Shown piece by piece: positions 13,777 through 22,819 of a stretch of 33,287 nucleotides of DNA. Both the position numbers and the translations under genes were made by a program. Positions within the stretch are counted from its first letter, which is position 1; every line of letters begins with the position of its first letter. The stretch is from a virus. The notes beneath the pieces are model-generated. The model saw only the letters and a program-made list of their open reading frames with translations. It was not told the DNA's origin and searched no databases. The stretch is taken from IMG/VR virus record IMGVR_UViG_3300006484_000033, positions 1 to 33,287 of that record; one strand, 5' to 3'.

Positions 13777-16604
13777 TGTCATCACCTATTGAAAATGCAG
13801 TTCTTACAATTGATTCTATGTATCCATGGGCAAAAGAAGTCACGTTAGACAAAGTATTTGCACATGCATTAAAAACCAATTTATTATTGAATCAAGCATT
13901 AGTACAAATGGGAAAAGGCAAGGATATTTCAGCTGATATTGTTAACGCCTTTAATATAGAACGTGATGGTGCTCTGACTTCAATTTTAAAAAAATCATCA
14001 ACTGGATTTGATAAAACTATCAAAGGTATAAGCAGAGACACAAATCCGCTGTCAACTGTTGCTAATATTGCTGAAGACTTTGCATGGGCAGTACAGGAAT
14101 CCACTGATAACCTTGCCAGAAACAGTATCATAAGCACACTTGCTCCGGTAGTATCCAAGACAGCTATTATAGCAGGAGTAGGAGTTGCAGGAACTTTTAC
14201 TGTTGCACGAATGATAGCCGAATATGCAACAGAACAAGAAAAATCATTAAGGGCAATGATTGGCTTAGGAATAGTCGCCGGCGATATGAATATGTATACT
14301 GATTTTAGAGACTCTGCTGCTTCATTGTCAATGAGTTTTGGATCAATGATAGATACATTGCAAGAATTTAATATGTCTATAGCACGATTGAGCAATAATA
14401 CAACAACTGGGTATAATAATTTTTTAGACTTTGTTAATAATGTTGATTCTGGAGAAGCTGGAATATCAAATTTTGGTTACACTGGGCAACAGCTTGCTAG
14501 AAGATTGTCTGAAGAAGCGCGGGTGCTAACAAGGTCAGGACAAATAGATAGTCTTAATAATTCAGCCAGGGCAAAGATAGCTGATAGTTTTCAAAAAATA
14601 ACTGCATTTGCTATAGGTATGGCAAATTCTACTGGTATTGAAAGAGACAAATTATTAGAAGCACGTAGTAATGCTCTTAATGAAGTATCTCATATAGTTG
14701 CTATTAATAAATTTGCAGGATTATTAATAAACGATGAAAATAAAAATGCAGTAAGACGCAGTGAAATGGCATATGGAGAACTTGCACAAGTAAGCGAAAT
14801 GCTTGGTCCTGACATGGCAAAGCAATTGCTAGAATGGGTTGATAGAACACAATATGATATTGATGTTAATACAACATCACTGGATAATATTCAACAATCA
14901 TTACAAAATACTTTAACTTTTCTAGGCCCTGACGCTGTAGGAATATTTGCTAGCATTGTTGAAAAAACAGCATTTGGACATTATGAAAATCCAGGAGAAC
15001 TGTCATATGACTTCCAGCAAGCATTGACTTATCTTCGTGAATCTCGGCCAGACTTTAGAATAACATTTAATGAAACAACTTCGGCTGCCGGCCACGTGAG
15101 AGATATGGCATGGCTAGCTTCTGAAGAATTTATGAATGCATCCAAGTCGCAATTAAACTTTACTCCTGAATTAGTAAACCGCGCAACTGTAACCGCTGGT
15201 GCAGTTGTACAAGGAATTGATGATGCACGTGAAGCAATGCTACGTGTATATTCTGATCTGGCTCCAGGGTTTGAGGCAACTGGAAATGTTGCATCTACGT
15301 TCGGAAACAAATTGACTGCACTACAAGATATATGGAGTGATATATTTAATGTAACAGAAATAAACGTAACCACACGACAAGATCGAGCTGCACAAGCAAG
15401 ACAAGATCGTATACAATCTAATAATTTTTTACAAGGTAAAACAGATCTATCGTACGATGATGCAGTAAGATTATCCAGTAGCATGGCTTCACAAACAGGT
15501 GTTGTTAGTGGATCAACCCTAGGCTATTCTGGTATATCGTCAACAACATCTGGTGCATCAAGAAGTGGCGGTGGGTATTCGCCCATTAATGTCACTTCAA
15601 GTCAACCATGGGCGCAAGACAGGGAATTTTTAGCAGAAGTAGACAGAGTAGCACAGCGTTTTGGGTTTAATCCAAATGCGCTATTAGGACTTATGGCTTC
15701 TGAAAGTGGGATAAACCCGCAAGCAAGAAATACAAACGGCGGCGCGACTGGATTAATACAATTTATGCCGTCTACAGCACGTGGGCTAGGGACAACGACT
15801 GATCATTTGATTACACTCACCAGAGCACAACAAATGCCTTGGGTAGAAAAGTATTTTGAACCTTATGCTAGTAATTTAGCTGGTGCTAGTGCTGGTAAAC
15901 TATACGCATATGTATTCCTGCCAGGCAGAGCGCACAGAGACGTATTAACATCACGTGGTGAAAATTACTATAATCAAAACGTTGGATTGGATATGAACCG
16001 CGACGGTGCAATAACCATTTCTGACTTAGATCAAAGAGTTGCAAAATCCGCTAGCAGTCGAGGTATTGATTTGTCATCATCCTCTGTTCCAGAAGTACAA
16101 ATTGAAAATACAACACCTGTCCCTGTCCCTGTCGACATACACCCAACTGATTTTGAACCACCTGATCCAGTAGATAGAACATCAGCACCAGCATTGCCAC
16201 CACCAGAAGGTGTCGCACCTGTGCGCGAAACGGTTGTTACCCCTATGACGACAGAAGTGCCAGCCGCGCCGAACATGCCAGAGCTAGCGCTAGAGCCAGA
16301 GCCAGCATTGGCGCCTGAATCAGCGATACCAAACACTAATGGGACATGGCTAGAAAGATTAATGGATTGGCCTTCTGTTTTTGGTGGAGATGATGAAATA
16401 TCGGCACCAATACAGCCAACGGCTCCATTATTAGCACCAACAGCAATAGAAGATCCAATAAATACAAATACAATACCAGACACTGCTTTAGATAATGAAA
16501 CTCTTGAAGATTTGCGCAGCGTTGATGAAGAAATACGCAATACAGCACTCCGAATAACAGACACGATGATTACAAACGAAGCAGTAGAGAGAACAACTAA
16601 CTAA
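13776..16604 (+). CDS. tape-measure-like protein B with lytic transglycosylase domain
   Basis: 942 codons. The first half is a paralogue of the upstream gene: GISRDTNPLSTVAN, TEQEKSLRAMIGLGI, NFGYTGQQLARRLSEEARVL and GIERDKLLEARSNAL, with a hydrophobic segment TAIIAGVGVAGTFTVARMI near 128-147. At about 620-720 there is an SLT-type goose-lysozyme-like domain: FGFNPNALLGLMASE with catalytic E643, then GGATGLIQFMPSTARGLG. It would cleave the glycan strands. Directly after it lies a calcium-loop-like motif D739-M-N-R-D-G-A-I-T-I-S-D750 (EF-hand/dockerin type), then a Pro-rich tail. The stop overlaps the next ATG. Glycan cutting here complements the peptidase on the previous protein. Confidence 0.82.
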   Translation: MSSPIENAVLTIDSMYPWAKEVTLDKVFAHALKTNLLLNQALVQMGKGKDISADIVNAFNIERDGALTSILKKSSTGFDKTIKGISRDTNPLSTVANIAEDFAWAVQESTDNLARNSIISTLAPVVSKTAIIAGVGVAGTFTVARMIAEYATEQEKSLRAMIGLGIVAGDMNMYTDFRDSAASLSMSFGSMIDTLQEFNMSIARLSNNTTTGYNNFLDFVNNVDSGEAGISNFGYTGQQLARRLSEEARVLTRSGQIDSLNNSARAKIADSFQKITAFAIGMANSTGIERDKLLEARSNALNEVSHIVAINKFAGLLINDENKNAVRRSEMAYGELAQVSEMLGPDMAKQLLEWVDRTQYDIDVNTTSLDNIQQSLQNTLTFLGPDAVGIFASIVEKTAFGHYENPGELSYDFQQALTYLRESRPDFRITFNETTSAAGHVRDMAWLASEEFMNASKSQLNFTPELVNRATVTAGAVVQGIDDAREAMLRVYSDLAPGFEATGNVASTFGNKLTALQDIWSDIFNVTEINVTTRQDRAAQARQDRIQSNNFLQGKTDLSYDDAVRLSSSMASQTGVVSGSTLGYSGISSTTSGASRSGGGYSPINVTSSQPWAQDREFLAEVDRVAQRFGFNPNALLGLMASESGINPQARNTNGGATGLIQFMPSTARGLGTTTDHLITLTRAQQMPWVEKYFEPYASNLAGASAGKLYAYVFLPGRAHRDVLTSRGENYYNQNVGLDMNRDGAITISDLDQRVAKSASSRGIDLSSSSVPEVQIENTTPVPVPVDIHPTDFEPPDPVDRTSAPALPPPEGVAPVRETVVTPMTTEVPAAPNMPELALEPEPALAPESAIPNTNGTWLERLMDWPSVFGGDDEISAPIQPTAPLLAPTAIEDPINTNTIPDTALDNETLEDLRSVDEEIRNTALRITDTMITNEAVERTTN

Positions 16605-19225
16605 TGGCAGATAGCACAAATAATATTACATTACCTACCGGTGAAACAATTGCTATCCCTGCTTGGGCTAGTGAAACTACACTTCTGGGATTAGTTGCAC
16701 AAATGCAACTCAGTAATGACATTGATAAAAAACTTGTAGATGTTATTAAAGGAAATGCTGTTGACACCAGCAACATTAGCCAATCTGTCAGAGATGCATT
16801 TAAAAAATTAAGAGAACGCCGCCAACAAGATTCTGAAGATGAAAATAAAAGAACAGCGCAGTTAGCAAAATCACTTGCTAAACGAACATCTGATATTGTT
16901 GGAAAATTTAGTAATACTGAAGCACCTCTTACTAGTCTAGTCGACGCAGCTAAAACAGCATCTGCTGGTTTTGGAAAATCATTAACTGGGCTGAAAGATG
17001 CTGGCGGCAGCATGGGCGCTCTAGGCAAAACACTAAGCAATTGGGCTCCTGGTGTAGAAGCATTGGGCGATGCCGCATTCGCATGGTTGGGTTTTAATGC
17101 TGCAAAAATAGAACAATTTGCAAAAGCTCAAGAATCTATGATAAATTCTGGTGTAGTTTTCAATCAAGGCGCCGCTACATACGAGGATCTATATACTACT
17201 GCTAGGAAAGGTGGTATTACTTATACTCAATTAGCTGGTATAGCTGGAGAATATGGACAAACACTTCAAATGTTTGGTGGTGGAGTTTCCAGAGGAACAC
17301 AAGTTTTTGCTGAAATGTTTAAGGAAGTAAACCGCTCAGCAGATTCATTTGGTGACTTTGGTATGAGTAATGAACAAATGGCCAAGGCATTTGCTGACTA
17401 CATTACAGTAGCACGTAATACTGGTGAAGTCAATAGAAATACAAACAATGCGCAGGTAAAACTACAGAATGGATTCAGAGACTTAATGCTAGAAACTGGT
17501 GCATTGGCTAGTTTAACCGGTAAAAGTCGTGATGAATTGCTACAAGCACGTGCCGCTGCACTTAGCGCCCCTCAAATAGCAGCAGCATTACGTAGAATGG
17601 AAGAAAATTACGGCGAAGGTGCTAAATTTACTACAGGTGCTAAAGAAGTATTAACCCAGCTAGCATATGGGCAAGAGCAGCTTGGTGGGGTAGGAACAAT
17701 ATTATCAAACGCAATTGGTGCTGCACTAGCCACAACCGCTGATCACATTGAAGATTTCGACGTCAAAGATGCTCTAGTAGGAATGGGCGGCGAAGCGACT
17801 ACTATGATGCAAGCATTGCAAACATCTGGATCACCAGTACTAGATCAAATTAACGAAGCTATTAGAACTGGACAAGTTGCAGGCAACGACATAAGCAAAT
17901 TTATTTTAGACGGCATTAGAACAGCAGGGCAAAATACTATTATTATGGCACAAGGCGCTGGAGATGCACTGAGTCCAATTAACCAAGCATTGATTGAATT
18001 GAGAACTGCGGGAACATTGCTGGATACTGACATGGGCAACTATTTAAACATGTCCGAAGAACAAACATCTGCTGCACTTAGTCAATATAAGCGTGATATT
18101 GAGGAAGCAGGAAAGACTACAGAAGGCTTCAATAACGCTACTATGGCAGTGTTAGCAGTACAGGATGCATTAACTGTTCCACTGGATTTTGCAGGAGACG
18201 CAGCAGATGCACTGGGAAGTGCAATGCTAGCTAGTGTGCAAGCGTTTGACAGTCTTTTTGGCGAAAAAACTACAGAAGAAACTCCAATTGCTAGCCCAGT
18301 AGATCAAGCTGATATTTCCGCTACGGCTGTCAGAAGTATGGGCGTCGATGGTTTTGATCCCACTGACCCATATAGAGATCCAGCACTTGATAGCATGTAC
18401 CAAAGTAATGTAATTACTATTCGAAATATTGAACCATTTGATCAAGCTAGATTTGACGAGTTAGGCGGCGAATACGAATGGCAAACACACAGAGAAGCAG
18501 CACTTGACGGCCAACAAATATACAAACACCAATCAGGTATCACAATGTATATGCCGCCTGGTAGATTTAGCGGCGGCTCAGTATCTGCAAATACGCCATA
18601 TATGGTGGGAGAAAATCGTCCAGGTGGATTAGGTGAACTTTTTGTTCCAGACCAGTCTGGATTTATCATGTCACATGAACAAACATCAGAAATGATGCAA
18701 AATAGAATTAATACAGTTTTAGGTCTTGCTAATGCATTTAATACACTACAGGGGTCAATACCAAATGTAGAAATAGCTGCAAAACAAATAGTTCAATTAA
18801 CTGAACTAGCATCAACTATAGGCAACAGTATAGGCAAGATAATAAACTTTGGAGGATCTAGCTCACCAAACAGTACGGTGTTCGACAATGCAACATCGCA
18901 AATGCCCGCTGCTAATAATGCAGACCCAATTGGAATTCGTGAATCACAAGCAACTGTCAATAATGCAGACCCAATTGGAATTCGTGAATCACAAGCAACT
19001 GTCAATAATGCAGAACCAATTGGAATTCGTGCATCACAAGCAGCACGAATCAATACCGATACAATTGCTGACGCAGCAAAAAGTAATAATACTTCAAGTA
19101 ATTCATCAATTGATGAACAAGTAAGACAGATAACAGAAATAAAACGTAAAAATCTTGAGATTATGCGAAATCTTGAAGAGATAATAAAACGTTATACTCG
19201 ACGATCTGATCCTCTGAGAGCATAA
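16604..19225 (+). CDS. tape-measure-like protein C
   Basis: 873 codons. The shared region is again recognisable though more diverged: AKAQESMINSGVVFNQGA, GDFGMSNEQMAKAFADYITV and TGKSRDELLQARAAAL. No enzyme domain is seen. At about 640-690 it has the C-terminal signature common in tape-measure proteins: FSGGSVSANTPYMVGENRPG followed by GELFVPDQSGFIMS. A 15-residue repeat (three copies of NNADPIGIRESQATV type) and a charged helix end the protein. By this signature it is the best candidate for the actual length ruler (gp29 role in T4), though larger than T4 gp29 (590 aa). It overlaps the previous gene by one base and ends the operon. Confidence 0.75.
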   Translation: MADSTNNITLPTGETIAIPAWASETTLLGLVAQMQLSNDIDKKLVDVIKGNAVDTSNISQSVRDAFKKLRERRQQDSEDENKRTAQLAKSLAKRTSDIVGKFSNTEAPLTSLVDAAKTASAGFGKSLTGLKDAGGSMGALGKTLSNWAPGVEALGDAAFAWLGFNAAKIEQFAKAQESMINSGVVFNQGAATYEDLYTTARKGGITYTQLAGIAGEYGQTLQMFGGGVSRGTQVFAEMFKEVNRSADSFGDFGMSNEQMAKAFADYITVARNTGEVNRNTNNAQVKLQNGFRDLMLETGALASLTGKSRDELLQARAAALSAPQIAAALRRMEENYGEGAKFTTGAKEVLTQLAYGQEQLGGVGTILSNAIGAALATTADHIEDFDVKDALVGMGGEATTMMQALQTSGSPVLDQINEAIRTGQVAGNDISKFILDGIRTAGQNTIIMAQGAGDALSPINQALIELRTAGTLLDTDMGNYLNMSEEQTSAALSQYKRDIEEAGKTTEGFNNATMAVLAVQDALTVPLDFAGDAADALGSAMLASVQAFDSLFGEKTTEETPIASPVDQADISATAVRSMGVDGFDPTDPYRDPALDSMYQSNVITIRNIEPFDQARFDELGGEYEWQTHREAALDGQQIYKHQSGITMYMPPGRFSGGSVSANTPYMVGENRPGGLGELFVPDQSGFIMSHEQTSEMMQNRINTVLGLANAFNTLQGSIPNVEIAAKQIVQLTELASTIGNSIGKIINFGGSSSPNSTVFDNATSQMPAANNADPIGIRESQATVNNADPIGIRESQATVNNAEPIGIRASQAARINTDTIADAAKSNNTSSNSSIDEQVRQITEIKRKNLEIMRNLEEIIKRYTRRSDPLRA
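18914..19048. repeat. 45-bp in-frame tandem repeat, 3 units
   Basis: Units at 18914-18958, 18959-19003 and 19004-19048. The first two are identical by eye and the third has a few changes. They encode NNADPIGIRESQATV near the end of protein C, so slippage would change its length in steps of 15 residues without breaking the frame. Confidence 0.92.
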
Positions 19226-19234
19226 TTATTTTTT

Positions 19235-19242
19235 GCTAAATA
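19235..19242 (+). promoter_or_regulatory. late promoter, GCTAAATA
   Basis: GCTAAATAC, 33 bp before the portal ATG at 19276. It is the only signal in the 50-bp gap, with TATAAT-like sequence 8 bp downstream. Confidence 0.55.
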
Positions 19243-19275
19243 CACTATAATTATAAGGTTAAAGGTATACCACTC

Positions 19276-20943
19276 ATGAGCTGGAAAAAGCATTTTACAA
19301 AATATGAATCTAGTAATGGAATTCGGGCCAAAGCAAATAGTTGGCAAAGTTGGCTCCCTGAGGTTTACTCAGGGCAACCAAACCGTGTTGAGCGTTACGC
19401 ACAGTATGACCAAATGGACATGGACAGTGAAATCAATGCTGCATTAGACACTATTGCTGAATTTTCAACACAATCCAATTCAGAAACCCGCCTGCCTTTT
19501 GAAATCAATTATAAAGATGATGCAACTGAAAGCGAAGTAAGTGCTATCACTACAGCATTGAATCAGTGGTGCAATATTAACGATTGGGAACGTAGAGTAT
19601 TTGGATTGTTCCGATCGTCCATCAAATATGGTGACCAATTCTTTATTCGTGATCCAGAAACATTTAAGTTAATTTGGCTTGATCCTGTTGATGTAAGTAA
19701 AGCAATTGTCAACGAAAGCAAGGGCAAAGAAATTGACCAGTATATGGTGAAAAACATCAATCTAAATTTAACCGATTTAGTTACTACTGATACTAAAAAG
19801 CTAAACAATATGTCTGGTGTTAGTGCATCAGCATTTACTACAATGCCGTCATCGCAATCAGGAGTTTACCAAGGTGGACTTAGTTCAAACAATACTGAAT
19901 ATGCAGTAGATTCAACACATGTATTACATATTTCATTAACAGATGGCATGAGTGCAAACTGGCCATTTGGTAACAGTATACTGGACAGTATTTTTAAAGT
20001 TTATAAACAAAAAGAACTACTGGAAGATAGTATTATTATCTACCGTGTACAACGTGCGCCAGAACGTCGTGTGTTCTATATTGACGTAGGCAACATGCCA
20101 GCACACAAAGCAATGGGCTTTGTTGAACGTGTTAAAAATGAAGTACACCAAACACGTATTCCAAGCAAAACTGGCGGCGGCGCAAGTGTAATTGATGCAT
20201 CATATAACCCACTAAGTATTATGGAAGACTACTTTTTTGCTCAAACAGCAGAAGGTCGTGGTTCAAAAGTTGAAGTATTGCCAGGTGGTGACAACTTAGG
20301 TGATATTGATGATTTAAAATATTTCAACAATAAGTTGATGCGTGGATTACGTATTCCAAGCAGTTATTTGCCAACTGGTCCAGAAGATGGTACTACCACT
20401 TATCAGGACGGGAAAATGGGTGCTGCGCTTATTCAAGAATTCCGGTTCAGTAAATATTGTGAACGCCTGCAATTAGTCCTACAGCCAAGTCTAGACAAAG
20501 AATTTAAACGTTTCTTAAAGCACAAAGGTATTGAAATTCCAAGCAGTCTTTTTGACTTACACTTTACTGAGCCACAGAGCTTTAGTAAGTACCGTGAGGT
20601 TGAAATCGAATCAGCACGTGCTAGTGTATTTGGTAGCTTGGAAGGCGTAAGTTATCTAAGCCGTAGATTCCTAATGAGTAAATATTTAGGATTAAACGAA
20701 AATGAGATTAAAGAAAACGAACGTATGTGGCGTGAAGAAGCTTCAGCTGACGCCTCCGGTTCAGAAACTTTTGATTCCAAAGGAGAATTAGGCGGCTTGG
20801 GTGTCCGAGCCGGTGACGTAGAGGGCTTTGAACCAACAGAACTTGACACTGGTGAAGAAGATCTTGGCGGCGACTTAGATATTGAAGCAGGCGGTGAATC
20901 ACCACTTGGCGGCACCACAGGGGGAGCAGAAAATGAGATTTAA
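19276..20943 (+). CDS. 20: portal vertex protein gp20
   Basis: 555 aa (T4 gp20: 524). A recognisable T4-like portal: WLPEVYSGQPNRVERYAQYD, MDMDSEINAALDTIAEFSTQ, EDSIIIYRVQRAPERRVFYI, then GDIDDLKYFNNKLMRGLRIP and SYLPTGPEDGTTTYQDGKMG. It forms the twelve-subunit ring through which DNA enters and to which the neck attaches. The C-terminal 70 residues are acidic and Gly-rich (GGDLDIEAGGESPLGGT), a flexible tail. It heads the head operon behind a late promoter. Its last four codons overlap the start of the next small gene. Confidence 0.95.
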   Translation: MSWKKHFTKYESSNGIRAKANSWQSWLPEVYSGQPNRVERYAQYDQMDMDSEINAALDTIAEFSTQSNSETRLPFEINYKDDATESEVSAITTALNQWCNINDWERRVFGLFRSSIKYGDQFFIRDPETFKLIWLDPVDVSKAIVNESKGKEIDQYMVKNINLNLTDLVTTDTKKLNNMSGVSASAFTTMPSSQSGVYQGGLSSNNTEYAVDSTHVLHISLTDGMSANWPFGNSILDSIFKVYKQKELLEDSIIIYRVQRAPERRVFYIDVGNMPAHKAMGFVERVKNEVHQTRIPSKTGGGASVIDASYNPLSIMEDYFFAQTAEGRGSKVEVLPGGDNLGDIDDLKYFNNKLMRGLRIPSSYLPTGPEDGTTTYQDGKMGAALIQEFRFSKYCERLQLVLQPSLDKEFKRFLKHKGIEIPSSLFDLHFTEPQSFSKYREVEIESARASVFGSLEGVSYLSRRFLMSKYLGLNENEIKENERMWREEASADASGSETFDSKGELGGLGVRAGDVEGFEPTELDTGEEDLGGDLDIEAGGESPLGGTTGGAENEI

Positions 20944-21136
20944 AGAAGTAGATAACGGAACACGAAAAGCAGAAAATGACAAATATGGAAGTTGGGAAAT
21001 TGATGATACCCGACGTCCGCGGTTAACACTGCGACATATTAATAAAATGAGAAATAGTCGCGAAATGAAACGCGCTGAACATAATCGCGAAGTCGAGCAA
21101 TATCGCGATATGTATACCCCCAATGATGGCGGTTAA
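20933..21136 (+). CDS. small basic protein between portal and prohead core
   Basis: 67 aa from the ATG at 20933, preceded by GGGGGAG 6 nt upstream, which favours this start over one at 20882. It is highly charged and basic: DTRRPRLTLRHINKMRNSRE, MKRAEHNREVEQYRDMYTP. In marine T4-like phages a small protein of this kind sits between gp20 and the core genes. The position is that of T4 gp67, but T4 gp67 is acidic, so no homology is claimed. It is probably a head-assembly accessory protein. The function is unproven. Confidence 0.65.
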   Translation: MRFKEVDNGTRKAENDKYGSWEIDDTRRPRLTLRHINKMRNSREMKRAEHNREVEQYRDMYTPNDGG

Positions 21137-21172
21137 CTACTTATTTTAAGCATAAATTCTAGTAATATAATC

Positions 21173-21197
21173 AAAACTGCGGTTTAAACTGCGTTTT
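21173..21197 (+). terminator. possible weak terminator after portal operon
   Basis: AAAAC 21173-21177 pairs with GTTTT 21193-21197, with an inner GCGGTTTAAACTGC stem containing one G-U pair. It is followed by TTATATTCTT rather than a clean T run, so termination would be partial at best. Confidence 0.35.
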
Positions 21198-21219
21198 GTT
21201 ATATTCTTGACCAAAGTGT

Positions 21220-21227
21220 CTTAAATA
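21220..21227 (+). promoter_or_regulatory. late promoter, CTTAAATA
   Basis: CTTAAATAAG, 40 bp before the prohead core ATG at 21268. It lies in a 131-bp gap that also contains the hairpin above. Confidence 0.5.
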
Positions 21228-21267
21228 AGTATGTTATAACCTATATCTAATAGAAGGAGATTTAACA

Positions 21268-22173
21268 ATGAGAGCTCATGACCGATATACTAAGATTATC
21301 GAAAGCCTAGTAAATGGTGATTCAGTTTCAGCTGAAGATCTACTACACGAAGCATTTGTTGAGAAAGCCCGCGAGATCTGGAGTGATCTTGTTGAGCAAG
21401 ATGAAATCGTTGAAGATGACATCGCAGAAGAAGAATTAGACGAAGCATTTGGTGATGAAGAATCAGATGACTTCCTAAACGACATCGAAACATCAGACGA
21501 CGAAATCGAAGCTGAAGAAGCATTCGGCGAAGCTGAAGATGAAGATGGCGGCGAATTAGATGCAGACCTAGAGCTAGCAGCTGATGACGGTTTCGACACT
21601 GACGAAACTGAAACTGAAGATGGCGACGACCGTATTGAAAATGCTATGATGAGTGTTGAAGATGCGTTGTCAGATCTAAAAGCAGAATTTGCAAAGCTAA
21701 TGGGCGACGACATGAATGACGACATGGACAGTGACGAAGAAGGCGACGAAGAAGGCGCAGACTTTGAAGTTGGCATGGACGACGAGATGTCAGATGACTC
21801 AGAGGTTGAAGAAGAATTTACTTTTGAAGCTGAAGAAGACTTAGAAGAAGATGCTGAAGAACTAGATGAATCAGCTGAACTACACAAAGTCGGTGCAGAT
21901 AAAAAAATCCATCCAGTTGCAATGCCAGCAGGCGATGACGGCAAATCATCACCAGTTAAAGGCAAGCCAGCAATGGGCGGTTCACTACTAAACACAGGCC
22001 ATGCTAAAGAAGCAGGTCGTCCAGCACCAAAAGTACAAACAATGTCAGGTTTCAAACACCCAGGCGAAGGCGCATCACTAAACACGATGTCCAAAGGCCA
22101 CGGCGCAGAGAAAAAAGGCCAAGCACCAGCTAAGCCAGGCACTGATTCAATGATTAACAAGGCTCCTAGGTAA
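21268..22173 (+). CDS. acidic prohead core protein (gp67/gp68-like)
   Basis: 301 aa, with a strong ribosome site (AAGGAG at 21255-21260). After a short ordered start (MRAHDRYTKIIESLVNGDSV) residues about 45-205 are extremely acidic, with runs such as DEEGDEEGADFEVGMDDEMS. The C-terminal 95 residues are Gly/Pro/Lys-rich and basic. It lies directly before gp21, where T4 has its core proteins gp67 (acidic) and gp68. It would fill the procapsid and be cut up by gp21. LDE|A near residue 57 fits the (L/I)xE cleavage rule. It is longer than either T4 counterpart. The exact equivalence is uncertain. Confidence 0.65.
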   Translation: MRAHDRYTKIIESLVNGDSVSAEDLLHEAFVEKAREIWSDLVEQDEIVEDDIAEEELDEAFGDEESDDFLNDIETSDDEIEAEEAFGEAEDEDGGELDADLELAADDGFDTDETETEDGDDRIENAMMSVEDALSDLKAEFAKLMGDDMNDDMDSDEEGDEEGADFEVGMDDEMSDDSEVEEEFTFEAEEDLEEDAEELDESAELHKVGADKKIHPVAMPAGDDGKSSPVKGKPAMGGSLLNTGHAKEAGRPAPKVQTMSGFKHPGEGASLNTMSKGHGAEKKGQAPAKPGTDSMINKAPR

Positions 22174-22174
22174 C

Positions 22175-22819
22175 ATGCATATGCGAACACTTAACGAACA
22201 ACTTTCATTTGGACAAGCAAGTATCGTAACTGAGGCCGTCGACGACGGTCGCGGCGGTAAAAGCTTGTACATGGAAGGAATTTTCGTTCAGGGTGATAAG
22301 CGCAATCAAAACCAAAGAGTTTACCCAGTTAATGAAATTGCAAAGGCAGTTAAATCAATCCAAAGCAAAATCGAAACTGGATATCCAGTTTTGGGCGAGG
22401 CAGATCATCCAGAAGATCTACAAGTTAACCTAGACCGTGTAAGCCATATTATCGAAAAAATGTGGATGAACGGGGCAGATGGTTACGGTCGCCTAAAGTT
22501 ACTGCCAACTCCAATGGGCAATATTTGCCGTACACTATTGGAGAACGGAGTAAAACTTGGCGTGTCAAGTCGTGGTAGCGGCAACGTCAATGAAAGTGGG
22601 CAAGTATCAGAGTTTGAAATTCAGACGGTTGATATTGTGGCTAATCCATCAGCACCTGATGCTTATCCGCACCCAATATACGAAGCTATCATGAATGGCA
22701 AACGCGGAAATATTCTAATGGACGTTGCTAGCGCATCGACCCCTGATAACGCCGCACAAAAGTACCTGCAAGAAGAGGTATTAAAATTTATAAACAACCT
22801 AGACATTAGGAGAAGATAA
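22175..22819 (+). CDS. 21: prohead maturation protease gp21
   Basis: 214 aa, close to T4 gp21 (212). The serine protease fold of this family is indicated by GYPVLGEADHP (catalytic His78), KLGVSSRGSGN (Ser132) and the following IQTVDIVANPSAPDA. It cleaves scaffold, core and capsid proteins after (L/I)xE during head maturation. The start is either ATG 22175 or ATG 22181; the latter (MRTLNEQL) is plausible because of an AGG 10 nt upstream. It begins 1 bp after the core gene and its stop overlaps the gp22 ATG by one base. Confidence 0.93.
   Translation: MHMRTLNEQLSFGQASIVTEAVDDGRGGKSLYMEGIFVQGDKRNQNQRVYPVNEIAKAVKSIQSKIETGYPVLGEADHPEDLQVNLDRVSHIIEKMWMNGADGYGRLKLLPTPMGNICRTLLENGVKLGVSSRGSGNVNESGQVSEFEIQTVDIVANPSAPDAYPHPIYEAIMNGKRGNILMDVASASTPDNAAQKYLQEEVLKFINNLDIRRR

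Noticed and set aside
21276-22190. Minus-strand 304-codon frame
   Set aside because: Ser-rich translation of the antisense of the acidic core gene; created by GAA/GAT codon bias.
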